Origin: Acidobacteriota bacterium
GTDB taxonomy: Bacteria; Acidobacteriota; Blastocatellia; Pyrinomonadales; Pyrinomonadaceae
Assembly: GCA_025463135.1 (NCBI GenBank)
Contig: JAOAPY010000029.1
Location: 95,643-159,642, forward strand
Reading direction: 5' to 3'
DNA length: 64,000 nt
The position numbers and the translations under genes are program-made. The notes beneath the pieces were generated by a model. The model had not been told where the DNA came from. It searched no databases and was given only the letters and a program-made list of their open reading frames with translations. Below, piece after piece: positions 8,909 to 17,983 of this stretch. Positions within the stretch are counted from its first letter, which is position 1; the number at the start of each line of letters is the position of its first letter.

Positions 8909-10300
8909 TTAGCTCTGCATGGAAGCGAGGAACTCGGCATTGGACTTCGTCTTTTCCAGACGCTCAAGCACGACTTCCATCTGCTCGACGGGAGAGAGGG
9001 GATTCAACACGCGGCGCATCACCCAGATGCGCGCCAGATCTTCCTTGCTGATCAGTAATTCTTCCTTGCGCGTTCCCGAGCGCTGAAGGTCAATGGCCGG
9101 GAACAGTCGCTTGTCGCTCAAGCGGCGGTCCAGATGAATTTCACTGTTGCCGGTGCCTTTGAACTCTTCAAAGATCACGTCGTCCATGCGCGATCCGGTA
9201 TCGATTAGCGCCGTAGCGATAATAGTCAGCGAGCCGCCTTCTTCAATGTTGCGCGCCGCTCCAAAGAATCGCTTGGGACGTTGCAGAGCGTTGGAGTCAA
9301 TACCGCCTGAGAGGATCTTGCCGCTGGGGGGTACGACCGCGTTGTGTGCTCTGGCCAGACGCGTGATCGAGTCGAGCAGGATCACCACGTCGCGTTTGTG
9401 CTCGACCAGGCGCTTGGCCTTTTCGATCACCATGTCGGCAACTTGCACGTGGCGAGTTGGCGGTTCATCAAAGGTCGACGAGATTACTTCGCCCTGCACG
9501 GAACGCTGCATGTCGGTAACTTCTTCCGGCCGCTCATCAATCAACAATACGATGAGGGTCGTTTCCGGATGGTTCTGCGTAATGGAATTCGCGATAGCCT
9601 GCAAGAGCATTGTCTTGCCGGTGCGCGGCGGGGAAACGATCAAGCCGCGCTGGCCTTTGCCCAGCGGTGTTACCAGGTCGATAACGCGCGCCGATAAGTT
9701 ATCGGGCGTCGTTTCCATACGGAGTTGTTCATCAGGATACAGAGGCGTCAGATTGTCGAAGAAGACCTTTTCGCGCGCCTGATCCGGCGACTCAAAGTTA
9801 ATTGCTTCGACCTTGATGAGCGCGAAATAGCGTTCGCCTTCTTTGGGCGGGCGAATCTGGCCGCTAACCGTGTCACCGGTCCGCAGATCGAACTTCCGAA
9901 TCTGGGAAGGCGAAACGTAGATATCGTCAGGACCCGGCAGATAGTTGTATTCCGGGGCCCGCAGAAAGCCAAAGCCGTCGGGCAATGTTTCCAACACGCC
10001 TTCCGAGAAGATCAGTCCGCTCTTTTCAGTTTGGGCCGCCAGGACCTTGAAAATCAACTCCTGCTTGCGCATTCCGGTAGCGCCGGGAACATCCATGCTC
10101 TTGGCAATGGAAGTGAGCTTCGAGATGGACATCTCTTTCAGGTCGGCCAGGTTGAGGAACCCATCCGCCCATTGCTCGGTGATTTCCTGGTTTTCTCCAT
10201 TTGGAGCTTCGGCCGTGGCAACGGTTGCTCCGCCGTTCTCTCCGCTGGCGTCATTGTTATTCGCGTTTGACGCTCGTGAACGCGATGATTTTTGTGGCAT
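8909..10300 (-). CDS. rho: Transcription termination factor Rho
   Basis: Rho is the hexameric RNA helicase that ends transcription at unstructured C-rich sites. From the ATG at 10300 the product is 463 residues. An N-terminal low-complexity Ser/Asn/Gly-rich extension (~1-45) comes first, then the Rho N-terminal helical domain, the RNA-binding cold-shock-like domain ([16 protein letters not shown]), and the RecA-like motor with P-loop [10 protein letters not shown] and Walker B/Q-loop region [15 protein letters not shown] prefer this ATG to an upstream in-frame TTG because it has GAGAGAA just before it and matches the usual N-terminus. The Asn/Gly-rich N-terminal extension is typical of several phyla outside Proteobacteria. 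Confidence 0.96.
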   Translation of the reverse strand: MPQKSSRSRASNANNNDASGENGGATVATAEAPNGENQEITEQWADGFLNLADLKEMSISKLTSIAKSMDVPGATGMRKQELIFKVLAAQTEKSGLIFSEGVLETLPDGFGFLRAPEYNYLPGPDDIYVSPSQIRKFDLRTGDTVSGQIRPPKEGERYFALIKVEAINFESPDQAREKVFFDNLTPLYPDEQLRMETTPDNLSARVIDLVTPLGKGQRGLIVSPPRTGKTMLLQAIANSITQNHPETTLIVLLIDERPEEVTDMQRSVQGEVISSTFDEPPTRHVQVADMVIEKAKRLVEHKRDVVILLDSITRLARAHNAVVPPSGKILSGGIDSNALQRPKRFFGAARNIEEGGSLTIIATALIDTGSRMDDVIFEEFKGTGNSEIHLDRRLSDKRLFPAIDLQRSGTRKEELLISKEDLARIWVMRRVLNPLSPVEQMEVVLERLEKTKSNAEFLASMQS

Positions 10301-10640
10301 AAGTTCTCTCTGGGAATTAGACGTTATTTGCGCCGTATCGTTCCGGCGGGTCAATCAGTCTGCAAATAGTGTGGATAGTCTGGAATGATTCATGTCTGCA
10401 TTTACCGAGCAGACAATGTCGGCCCTGTAGTTCGCTCACTCGCGAGGCAATGTAGCTTTATTCACCAACAAAGTAGCATCCAAAGTTTAGCAGTGTGCTG
10501 CAGCGCAACCTGTGCGCGGGTACACCGCGTGGGGCATGTCAATTACAATCTTTGTCTATCAAAAGGGGGTTTGGAAGATAAGTGGTTGCCGATTATCGAT
10601 TGGACTGTTGGATCCCGTACTGGGATTCTAATGCCAAAAG
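10301..10640. other. Intergenic stretch between engB and rho
   Basis: About 340 bp that presumably hold the rho promoter and leader. No pair of promoter hexamers with good spacing stands out, no riboswitch is recognised, and no open frame looks coding. A small GC hairpin (arms GGATCCC/GGGATT near 10610-10628) lies just after engB but lacks a T-run. Confidence 0.4.
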
Positions 10641-11228
10641 CTAAATTCGGAAAGTGCCCAACGCCGCCTCGATACTTCGCCAAACTTCATCGCGCCCGTG
10701 ACCGGTCTTTGCGGAGTAAGCCACCACTCGATCTTCATTGAGCGTGCGCCGCGCACGATCCAGGTTCTTTTTTAGCTCGTTTTTAGAAAGCTTGTCGGCT
10801 TTAGTGGCAACAATCAACCGTGGCTTCGCCTGAAGCTCAAACCAATCGTGAAGCTGCAAATCTAATGTTGTGGGTTCGTGGCGCGAATCTACGATGTGAA
10901 TTGATAGCACAAGGGATGCCCGCTTGGCAAGGTAAGTAGTCGCCATTTCCCCCCAGCTGGATTTTATGATCCTGGGGACGCGCGCATAGCCATAGCCGGG
11001 CAAGTCAACAAAGCGAAAACGGTTATCAATCAAAAAAAAGTTCAAGGACTGGGTCCTGCCGGGCGTTGAGGAGGTTCGCGCCAACCCGTGAACATTCAAC
11101 AGGGAATTGATAAGGCTCGACTTACCCACATTCGACCGCCCCAAAAACGCAACCTCCGGCAAGTTATCGGGCGGCCAATCAGCCTCCTGAAACGCGCTCT
11201 TGAGGAATTCGGTGCTGGTTGTTTTCAT
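10641..11228 (-). CDS. engB: Ribosome biogenesis GTPase EngB/YsxC
   Basis: A 195-residue TRAFAC-class GTPase of the YihA/YsxC family, needed for assembly of the large ribosomal subunit. The G motifs are clear: G1 GRSNVGKSSL, G3 DLPGYGYA, G4 TKADK and G5 SAKTG, with the switch-I region STPGRTQSLNFF typical of EngB. Length and motif spacing are normal. It is the last of the minus-strand housekeeping block and is separated from rho by ~340 bp. Confidence 0.95.
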   Translation of the reverse strand: MKTTSTEFLKSAFQEADWPPDNLPEVAFLGRSNVGKSSLINSLLNVHGLARTSSTPGRTQSLNFFLIDNRFRFVDLPGYGYARVPRIIKSSWGEMATTYLAKRASLVLSIHIVDSRHEPTTLDLQLHDWFELQAKPRLIVATKADKLSKNELKKNLDRARRTLNEDRVVAYSAKTGHGRDEVWRSIEAALGTFRI

Positions 11229-11345
11229 CTAGCACACAAATGATGACGGAAAAACACCAGGGCGGCTTGGATTTTTATGGGCTGGAGCGGAAGACAGGGT
11301 AACACGAAACGGCCAACCGATTAGCGAAAATCCTCCAAAAGATTC

Positions 11346-11375
11346 TTGATTTTATCCGTGGCTTTAGACTAGCAT
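11346..11375 (+). promoter_or_regulatory. Possible promoter for the 11669-17265 gene pair
   Basis: TTGATT (11346-11351), an 18-bp spacer and TAGCAT (11370-11375) on the plus strand, about 290 bp before the first gene. It is a moderate match to sigma-70 and the best I see in the 11229-11668 spacer, which otherwise shows no gene or repeat. Confidence 0.3.
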
Positions 11376-11668
11376 CCTCCGGAACTTGGAGATCGACAGT
11401 CAGTTTAAACCTTATGGATTGGCTGTTTCTGAAGAGGCCCAAGTGTCCTCTTCTCCACCTCGCAGCTATTGTTCGTTGCTAGTCAATCGTCAACGAGGTC
11501 ATGGTCCTCTTCATAACACTTCGCTCTATCTAAGTTCCGTCAGGAATGTTTCCAGCTTGATTAGCCAATGAAGTCGGCAAGACTCGGTTCTGTGTTATGT
11601 TTCATCACGCCCCACTCGACGCCAGGAACAGCCAAAAAGAATCCAGCTCGATCATGAGGATGTAGGGA

Positions 11669-12925
11669 ATGGCCGATGTACAACCAGAGAGCGCGCCGGA
11701 GCATGAACCAAACGCAGTCCTGCGAAAGCCTACTTCCGCCGCGAGGGCTCTTCGCGAGATCAAGCTTCCCGACGAATTAGTTGGCAGCGAGCCCGGCCAG
11801 CTATACCTCACGTTCGAAACGAGTCTCAGCTACGTCAAAGTTCAATTCACTTTCAATATCAAGGATATAGGGATCACTTGCAATGGTGAGGTGGGTGAAC
11901 AGGAAGGGCTGTTTGAATTCAGCTTTAACGAGAATGAAGAGCGAGCAAGGACCTTTGAAATTGGTGCAGTGGCCATTGAGAAAGAAAGCAGAGTATCGAT
12001 CGACATCTCCTGCAAGGATGCGGACGGTAAGTTACTTGGGGCAATCAGGCGCTATAAGATCAAACTGAGACCTGCCAACGAGATCCCTGATACTCCTACC
12101 AAGTTATTGATGTTGATACTCTCGTGGAAGAAGGGATGGTATATCAAGTATCCGGTGCTGGTTCTCGTCGGAATTGGTTTACTGTTGTACTTCAAGCCCC
12201 CCACAGAATTCCTTAACAGACGATTTGGCAGGCAATGGAAATACATTCAGATTGAGTTTCTGGGGAAGCCTCCGGAACGATGGGTCGCTTCGGGAATTGA
12301 TCCGCTCAAAGCTTCAATCTCCGGCAAACCTGATCCAGAGCAGTGGGATGCTCCGGTAGAATGGACTATTGATTCAGCAACTCCCTTTGCTCTCAATACC
12401 GTTGGCGACGGCGTGGGAGTGATTAAGGTCTCCGAGCTTACCGCGCTATACGACTATAAGATACTTCTTAATTTCGTCGTCACCAGCGACGACCAACGCA
12501 GCGCCATATGGTTGCTGCGCGTCCAGGAGAGTAAGAAGGACTACTATCTTTTTAGACTGACCTTCCCCACCGCGAATGCCAATTACGCGCAATTCCAAGG
12601 ATTCATTTACGAAGATGGCAAGGAGACCAGACCGTTGCTTGTAGATGAGTCAGCGCCACTCGAATTCTTCCCTTTTCATCGTGGTAACGTGCTTTGGATT
12701 AATATTGAAGCGAAGGGCAATACTTTTGCATACCGACTATACCTCGCGAATGTTCGCGACCCAAGAGATCTCAACATGAGATATGTAGGGGAACCAACTG
12801 AGAGGATAAGAACTTTTACCGATACTACCGAACCGCGTTTTCCCTATGGCGTAGTAGGCTTCAAGGGAGAGAATCAACAAACTCACATGAAGATCATAAG
12901 CCTGAAAATTTATGACATTCATTAG
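11669..12925 (+). CDS. Single-pass inner-membrane protein with lectin-like periplasmic domain, function unknown
   Basis: I do not recognise the family. The 418-residue protein has a cytoplasmic-looking N-terminal part (~1-150) with a beta-rich region after a charged segment, one membrane span at ~158-172 (YPVLVLVGIGLLLYF) preceded by WKKGWYIK, and a ~240-residue C-terminal domain on the other side. The pattern of that domain (ISGKPDPEQWDAP, AIWLLRVQESKKDYYLFRL, FPYGVVGFKG) resembles the concanavalin-like sandwich of DUF1080/LamG proteins; this is an inference. There is no N-terminal signal peptide, so the span itself is the anchor. The gene is followed after 23 bp by the Oar-like receptor, implying one transcript. 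A GGGA just before the ATG is the only ribosome-site candidate. Confidence 0.7.
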   Translation: MADVQPESAPEHEPNAVLRKPTSAARALREIKLPDELVGSEPGQLYLTFETSLSYVKVQFTFNIKDIGITCNGEVGEQEGLFEFSFNENEERARTFEIGAVAIEKESRVSIDISCKDADGKLLGAIRRYKIKLRPANEIPDTPTKLLMLILSWKKGWYIKYPVLVLVGIGLLLYFKPPTEFLNRRFGRQWKYIQIEFLGKPPERWVASGIDPLKASISGKPDPEQWDAPVEWTIDSATPFALNTVGDGVGVIKVSELTALYDYKILLNFVVTSDDQRSAIWLLRVQESKKDYYLFRLTFPTANANYAQFQGFIYEDGKETRPLLVDESAPLEFFPFHRGNVLWINIEAKGNTFAYRLYLANVRDPRDLNMRYVGEPTERIRTFTDTTEPRFPYGVVGFKGENQQTHMKIISLKIYDIH

Positions 12926-12948
12926 GTGCCATTGAAAAGGTCAAGACT

Positions 12949-15900
12949 TTGACGGGAATTTCCTGCTTGCAGTTGTTAAAGCGAAAGCCACAGTCCATTA
13001 CCTACTGGAGGACAAGTCTGGTTTTTCTTGTCTTGCTTTTCTCACCGAACCTTGTATGCGCACAGGGCACAAACAACGGTGTGGTGAAAGGTACGGTCAT
13101 ATATAAAGACGCTAAAGACAAAAAGGGAAGGCCCGTTGGGGTTGTGGGCGCAACTATCCAAGCAACCAACTTTAAAACAGGAAACCCTGGTCCTGCCTCC
13201 AAGAGTAAGAAGGACGGAGTTTACACGATCACGCAAGCACCTACGGAGGCGGAAGAATTGGAGATTTGGGCCTTCAAGGAGGGCAAAGAAGGGAATAAGG
13301 ATGTAATTTATCAGGGAAAGACCATGGCGCACCGCCCCGCTTCGTCAGGGGATAGTAGACCGGATGCCGACCCACTAGAAATGGGTAAAGACACTACCAC
13401 CACCCGGCTGAATTCCCGTCAGCCGCCCGTTACGATCATCCTGACCTCTATTAGAATTCCATCGCCACAAGTCTGGGGCTCGGAGAGTCAACAGGATCCA
13501 GCTGGCAGCATTTCAGTGACCATTAAAGGCGCTTCGGATAAGAGTCCGGGGAACGTTCGAGTTACGTTGACCGGGTTTTCGGCAAACAAGGTCATCTATA
13601 ATCAAATACATAGAGCCTCTCAGTCTCAAGAGATCAAACTTACTCTGTCCGTGGATGAACCAGGAAATTATCGCCTGGCGATTTTTGCCGAGGATCACGA
13701 ACCATCTAGTTTATTGCTTTTGAAAAGGGGCAATCGTCTCTTCGCGTTTACAATGGATGGGCATACAGTGAATCCGACGAATGCTGTAATTTCTTTAACC
13801 CCCAAAGCCCCGGGAAGAGCATCTTATGAATCACTCCTCAACCAGGACGAGGCTACCCGAAGAACGGTGCTCGCGCCCCCTACGATGCAATCGCTTCCAG
13901 TCCCCGGCCTGCGGTCTTTTGATTCATTCGCGCTGCTTGCCCCCGGAGTTTTTCTGCCACCGCAAACTGCCAATACACCCGGACCCGGGGTCAGTGCTGG
14001 TGTTGGCACTGCGGGACAGTTCTCCGTCAATGGAATGCGCAGTCGCGAAAATAATTTCACAGTGGACGGATCGGACAATAACGATGAGGACCTGGGCGTG
14101 CGACGGCAGGGGTTTGTCGCACTCGTCCCGCAGTCAATTGAGTCCTTGCAGGAATTCCAAATTATCACCGCGCTGGCAGATGCTCGGTTCGGCCGCAATG
14201 CGGGCGGCCAGGTAAACGCGCTGAGTAAGACCGGCGGCGTGAACCTGCATGGCACGCTTTATGGATTTCTTAATGATCGCCGCTTGAATGCGCGGGACGT
14301 TTTTGATCAGCGGGGTGGCCCTTCCAGCTTTGAGCTCAGGCGAACAACCGACAACTCGCCTGTGCTACTCGATGGCCAGCCGCTGTTGGTGACTAAACAG
14401 GCCAGGGACGAGAACGCATTTACGCGGATCCAGATGGGCTTAGCGATTGGCGGACCTGTTAAGCCAAGATCTAATACTTTTTTCTTCAGCTCTCTCGAAA
14501 AACAAATCATTCACGCCAATAAAGAAACGCATTTTGCCGTACCGACAGTAGCGCAACGCGGAATTTTCGATACGGGTGAGACTGGAGTTACCCTGAATCA
14601 TCCCGCGCTGGGTCTCCAGCCTATCTATCCCGCTTCTGTTCCGGGCGACGCCATCCTCAGCCTTTATTCGTTTCCTAACAATCCGGCTGGTCCATATGGT
14701 CAGAACACCTACACGACTTTGCTGCCTGCCAGCGGTCACGGGACACGCTTCTCTACAAAGCTCGATCACCAGTTTCAGGGAAATAAGAAACCGCGCCCGG
14801 GTCCCTGGTGGAAATCTTTGCTGAGCTATAGATCTTATGGTGACCACATTACAGGTCGCTACAACCTCACTGATGAAAGGAGCTTCCTGCCCACAACTGG
14901 TGGAGCGCTATTTTCTACGTTGCGTCCAAGAGTGCGCATCCAGAACATTGCTTTCTTTCTCAATCGCACGCTCTCGCCTTCAACCGCGGACACTGTGAGG
15001 TTCTCATTTGGTCGGACCAGGTTATTTTTTGGTGAGGTGCGTGACTCGTCGAACCTGCCTTCTCAGGTCTTCCCTGGCACTCACTTTCTTCTGAACGCCC
15101 CGTTGCTGCTAAATTTGACTCTACCCGGCACAAGTGCGCGGTATGTGTCAGCATCCAGCCCGGTCGGAACCGCAACCCTCAACTCGTTGGGCTACTCTGG
15201 GATCACCCAGACCGAACAGATTACCGGTCCACTTGGCCAGGTAGTGATTCCTGGTTTTAGCTCCATCGGAGTTGATGCCGAGAATTTTCCGCAGGAGAGG
15301 GCGAACAATACCTATCAGGTCGCCGATACCATTACGTCAGTCAAAGGGAAAGAGCTTCTCACCTATGGTATCGACATACGCAAAACGCAAATCAATAGCG
15401 TCCTCGACAAAAACTTCAGACCACAAGCTGTCTTCAATGGGTTGATCTCGGCACCGCCCTTCGTTCCCTTACAGGGGAACAGTGGTGTGCCTTTATCGAC
15501 AGACTTCTTTTCGGGGACAACACTGGCGGCGACTGGTGTACCGTCCGGGATGTTTCAGACTATTGCCTCTCTACCCGATTCAGCGATCGGTATCCGCTTC
15601 ACGCAGTTCAATGTGTTTTTGCAAGACGAGCACCGTATGACTTCTAATTTCCGGCTCATTGGCGGGTTGCGTTATGAACTCAATACCGTGCCGGACACGG
15701 TTGGTGACAGATTGGAACATGCGTTCGATAGCGCAAGATTGAAGCAGCAAGCGCAGGAAGCTCTCAATTTTTGCGGCGATCTGGTGCGCTGTGGCGACTT
15801 GGTCAGTGCGCTGGCGGCTGCTTTTCCCCCTGATTTCAAGGTCGCTTTCGGAGCGGATCACAGCGATATCGATGGCCGGCTGGGATTCGCCTGGGCTCCG

Positions 15901-17265
15901 AACTGGGCCCCCACAAGGGATGGAAAACTCGCAATTCGCGGTGGGTTTGGCGCCTACTCGGGCCAGTTTCCGGGAATTGTAATTGACCAGTCTCGCAACG
16001 CTTTCTCGGCGTTCCTGCCGCTTAACTATGCGAACTTTTCGGCACGAGTGCCGGCGGGCAATCAGACGTTTCTATTTAACCTCGCCAGTCCGGCGGTGCA
16101 ACAGTTGCTCTTAACCATCAATCCGACTCTGGAGATCATTCGACCTGGTACCTTAAACACTTTTTCCAGTATCAATCCCATCGCCCTGCTTGCAAATTCG
16201 TTGTTTAATCCCGGTAGCCTGTCGGTCGCCTCGGTACCGCTGGGCCTTGACCTGACGCTGCCCCAAAGACGACTCAAGACCCCTTACGCTCTTCAATTCG
16301 GGTTGACAGCTGAATATCAATTCAAGAAAGACTATCTGATTTCCGTTGCTTATGTAGGTACGCGAGGAGTGAAACTTTTGCGCGTTAACACACCGGACAA
16401 AGGCCTGAACCGGAGCGGACTGGATCGCGTCAAGGTCCTGCCCCTGACTCCGCTCGCGCCTTTTCCGTTCTTCCAGGGAAGGGAGTTGACGCCCCAGGCT
16501 ACTATCATTTCGAAAGCTTTCACAATTGCGCGGACTCTGTATGAAAGCAGCTCAACTTCCATTTACCATTCACTGCAACTCGAACTGCGCAAGCGCTACA
16601 GTCGGAACTTTCAGTTTGCTTCGTCTCTCACTTATGCGCACGCAATCGATGATGCTTCCGATTTCTTTGATACTGCCGGAAGCTTTGCATTGCCTCAGGA
16701 CAGTCTACGGCGGTCCGAGCGAGCGTCCTCAAATTTTGACGTTCGATGGCGTTCAGTTACTCATTTTATAGCTGATCTGCCCAAGAGTATTCCCTTACTC
16801 GCCGGCGCAGAGATGGCGGGAATCGTAACCGCCCAAACGGGACAGCCTTATACTGTCAACACTTGGTTTGATGTCAACCACGACGGGAATCTCACCGATA
16901 GGCTGAACACCACAAATGGTTTGATCGTGCATCCCACTGGTGCAGGCAATCGTGTTCAGTTGTCGCTTGCGCCCGGCACCGACCCTTTAAGCCTTTTGGC
17001 GCCCGAGGGATTCGATGGAACCGTTGGGAGAAATACCTTTCGGGCTCCAGGAATGTTTACTGTGGATCTTTCATTTAGCAGGATGTTCTCGCCAGGTTTT
17101 AGTGAGAAAAGCAAATTCATTGTTCGCGCGGAAATCTTCAATCTTCTTAATCGAGCGAACTACGGAATACCGGTACGCTTGCTTGAGGCACCGGGATTTG
17201 GCCACTCTTTCAATACCACTACTCCCGCGAGAACCATTCAATTCTCACTGAAAGTCCAGTTCTAA
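12949..17265 (+). CDS. TonB-dependent receptor, Oar-like with carboxypeptidase-regulatory domain
   Basis: A 1438-residue outer-membrane receptor. It has a signal peptide (hydrophobic stretch ~24-37, cleavage after VCAQ), an N-terminal carboxypeptidase-regulatory-like beta domain (~45-150), a second beta domain (~170-270), then a plug domain containing FSVNGMRSRENNFTVDGSDN and RFGRNAGGQVNALSKTGG. A long beta-barrel ends in the terminal aromatic residue (LKVQF) expected for outer-membrane insertion. This architecture is characteristic of the expanded Oar-like receptors of Acidobacteriota; the substrate is usually a glycan or peptide but cannot be read from sequence. I see no clear TonB box. The start is a TTG 23 bp after the previous gene, with AAGG upstream. 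A TonB-domain protein is encoded far away at 40777-41787. Confidence 0.88.
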   Translation: MTGISCLQLLKRKPQSITYWRTSLVFLVLLFSPNLVCAQGTNNGVVKGTVIYKDAKDKKGRPVGVVGATIQATNFKTGNPGPASKSKKDGVYTITQAPTEAEELEIWAFKEGKEGNKDVIYQGKTMAHRPASSGDSRPDADPLEMGKDTTTTRLNSRQPPVTIILTSIRIPSPQVWGSESQQDPAGSISVTIKGASDKSPGNVRVTLTGFSANKVIYNQIHRASQSQEIKLTLSVDEPGNYRLAIFAEDHEPSSLLLLKRGNRLFAFTMDGHTVNPTNAVISLTPKAPGRASYESLLNQDEATRRTVLAPPTMQSLPVPGLRSFDSFALLAPGVFLPPQTANTPGPGVSAGVGTAGQFSVNGMRSRENNFTVDGSDNNDEDLGVRRQGFVALVPQSIESLQEFQIITALADARFGRNAGGQVNALSKTGGVNLHGTLYGFLNDRRLNARDVFDQRGGPSSFELRRTTDNSPVLLDGQPLLVTKQARDENAFTRIQMGLAIGGPVKPRSNTFFFSSLEKQIIHANKETHFAVPTVAQRGIFDTGETGVTLNHPALGLQPIYPASVPGDAILSLYSFPNNPAGPYGQNTYTTLLPASGHGTRFSTKLDHQFQGNKKPRPGPWWKSLLSYRSYGDHITGRYNLTDERSFLPTTGGALFSTLRPRVRIQNIAFFLNRTLSPSTADTVRFSFGRTRLFFGEVRDSSNLPSQVFPGTHFLLNAPLLLNLTLPGTSARYVSASSPVGTATLNSLGYSGITQTEQITGPLGQVVIPGFSSIGVDAENFPQERANNTYQVADTITSVKGKELLTYGIDIRKTQINSVLDKNFRPQAVFNGLISAPPFVPLQGNSGVPLSTDFFSGTTLAATGVPSGMFQTIASLPDSAIGIRFTQFNVFLQDEHRMTSNFRLIGGLRYELNTVPDTVGDRLEHAFDSARLKQQAQEALNFCGDLVRCGDLVSALAAAFPPDFKVAFGADHSDIDGRLGFAWAPNWAPTRDGKLAIRGGFGAYSGQFPGIVIDQSRNAFSAFLPLNYANFSARVPAGNQTFLFNLASPAVQQLLLTINPTLEIIRPGTLNTFSSINPIALLANSLFNPGSLSVASVPLGLDLTLPQRRLKTPYALQFGLTAEYQFKKDYLISVAYVGTRGVKLLRVNTPDKGLNRSGLDRVKVLPLTPLAPFPFFQGRELTPQATIISKAFTIARTLYESSSTSIYHSLQLELRKRYSRNFQFASSLTYAHAIDDASDFFDTAGSFALPQDSLRRSERASSNFDVRWRSVTHFIADLPKSIPLLAGAEMAGIVTAQTGQPYTVNTWFDVNHDGNLTDRLNTTNGLIVHPTGAGNRVQLSLAPGTDPLSLLAPEGFDGTVGRNTFRAPGMFTVDLSFSRMFSPGFSEKSKFIVRAEIFNLLNRANYGIPVRLLEAPGFGHSFNTTTPARTIQFSLKVQF

Positions 17266-17298
17266 GAAAAAAGCGGCGATGGGAAAACCATCGCCGCT
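17266..17298 (-). terminator. Terminator of the minus-strand gene at 17362
   Basis: Perfect 11-bp stem (17272-17282 with 17288-17298, arm AGCGGCGATGG) followed on the minus strand by six T. It directly abuts the end of the plus-strand receptor gene, so the two convergent genes share it, but the T-run favours the minus direction. Confidence 0.8.
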
Positions 17299-17361
17299 GC
17301 GCCGGAAGTTTGGATTCGAGTTTATTCGGATGTCGTTCAGCTTGCCGGACGACGCTGACCC

Positions 17362-17814
17362 CTACGACGTGGCGGCTTGGGTCTTCGCGGCGCGTTCTTC
17401 GCGCATGGCGGCAAACTGCTTCATGCGTGCGGTCATCTTTTCGATCTTTTCGTCGATATTCGGAATGCGCTTCACGAGCGTTTCCATGTTCAGAAGCAGT
17501 TCAGGAGCGCCGAATGCTTCGCGCAATTCTGGTAGAAACTTCGCAATCTTCGCATAGACGAATACCATTTCACCGCCCGAGGCGTTGAACAACTCTTCAT
17601 CAATCGCGCCCTGGTTCACCATCGAAGCCGCCATATCCCAGTAGGAGACGACCATGCGGTAATGGCCGCTATGCTCATTCATTAGGGCTTCAAAGAAATC
17701 GTTGATACTGGCCGGATTGAAAGTAAAGAACCAGTTACGCGCATCGCGCATCACCGGCTCGCGTCTCAAATCATAAAGTTTCAGAATCAGATTTGCGTCT
17801 TCTTGTTTGCTCAT
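17362..17814 (-). CDS. Conserved-looking hypothetical protein, helical
   Basis: A 150-residue soluble protein rich in helices, with no signal peptide or membrane segment. The N-terminal part (LILKLYDLRREPVMRDARNW) and the C-terminal charged helix (IDEKIEKMTARMKQF) suggest an all-alpha fold with a coiled-coil end. The composition and the LYDLRREPVMRDARNW block resemble a hypothetical family I associate with Acidobacteriota, but I cannot name a function. GGAG lies shortly before the ATG. It lies ~170 bp downstream of lon in the same direction and has its own terminator. The 17815-17983 gap contains only a short near-palindromic run of GATCTGAGATCT-like repeats. Confidence 0.75.
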   Translation of the reverse strand: MSKQEDANLILKLYDLRREPVMRDARNWFFTFNPASINDFFEALMNEHSGHYRMVVSYWDMAASMVNQGAIDEELFNASGGEMVFVYAKIAKFLPELREAFGAPELLLNMETLVKRIPNIDEKIEKMTARMKQFAAMREERAAKTQAATS

Positions 17815-17983
17815 CAGGGGTAATCTCCTCAGATAAAGTTGGGTTACAGTTCAGATCGAGACCAGATCGCTGGCCTCTTCAAAAAGAAATGAAGCTTCGG
17901 GCAGACCTCGAATTGAACGGTTAGGACGCCTGAATTGTTCGCATTTCAAATCCGAGATCTGAGATCTCAAATCTGAAATTCCT

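Noticed and set aside
10301..10354. TTG-initiated longer Rho
   Set aside because: The extra 18 residues are not typical and the downstream ATG has a better ribosome site.
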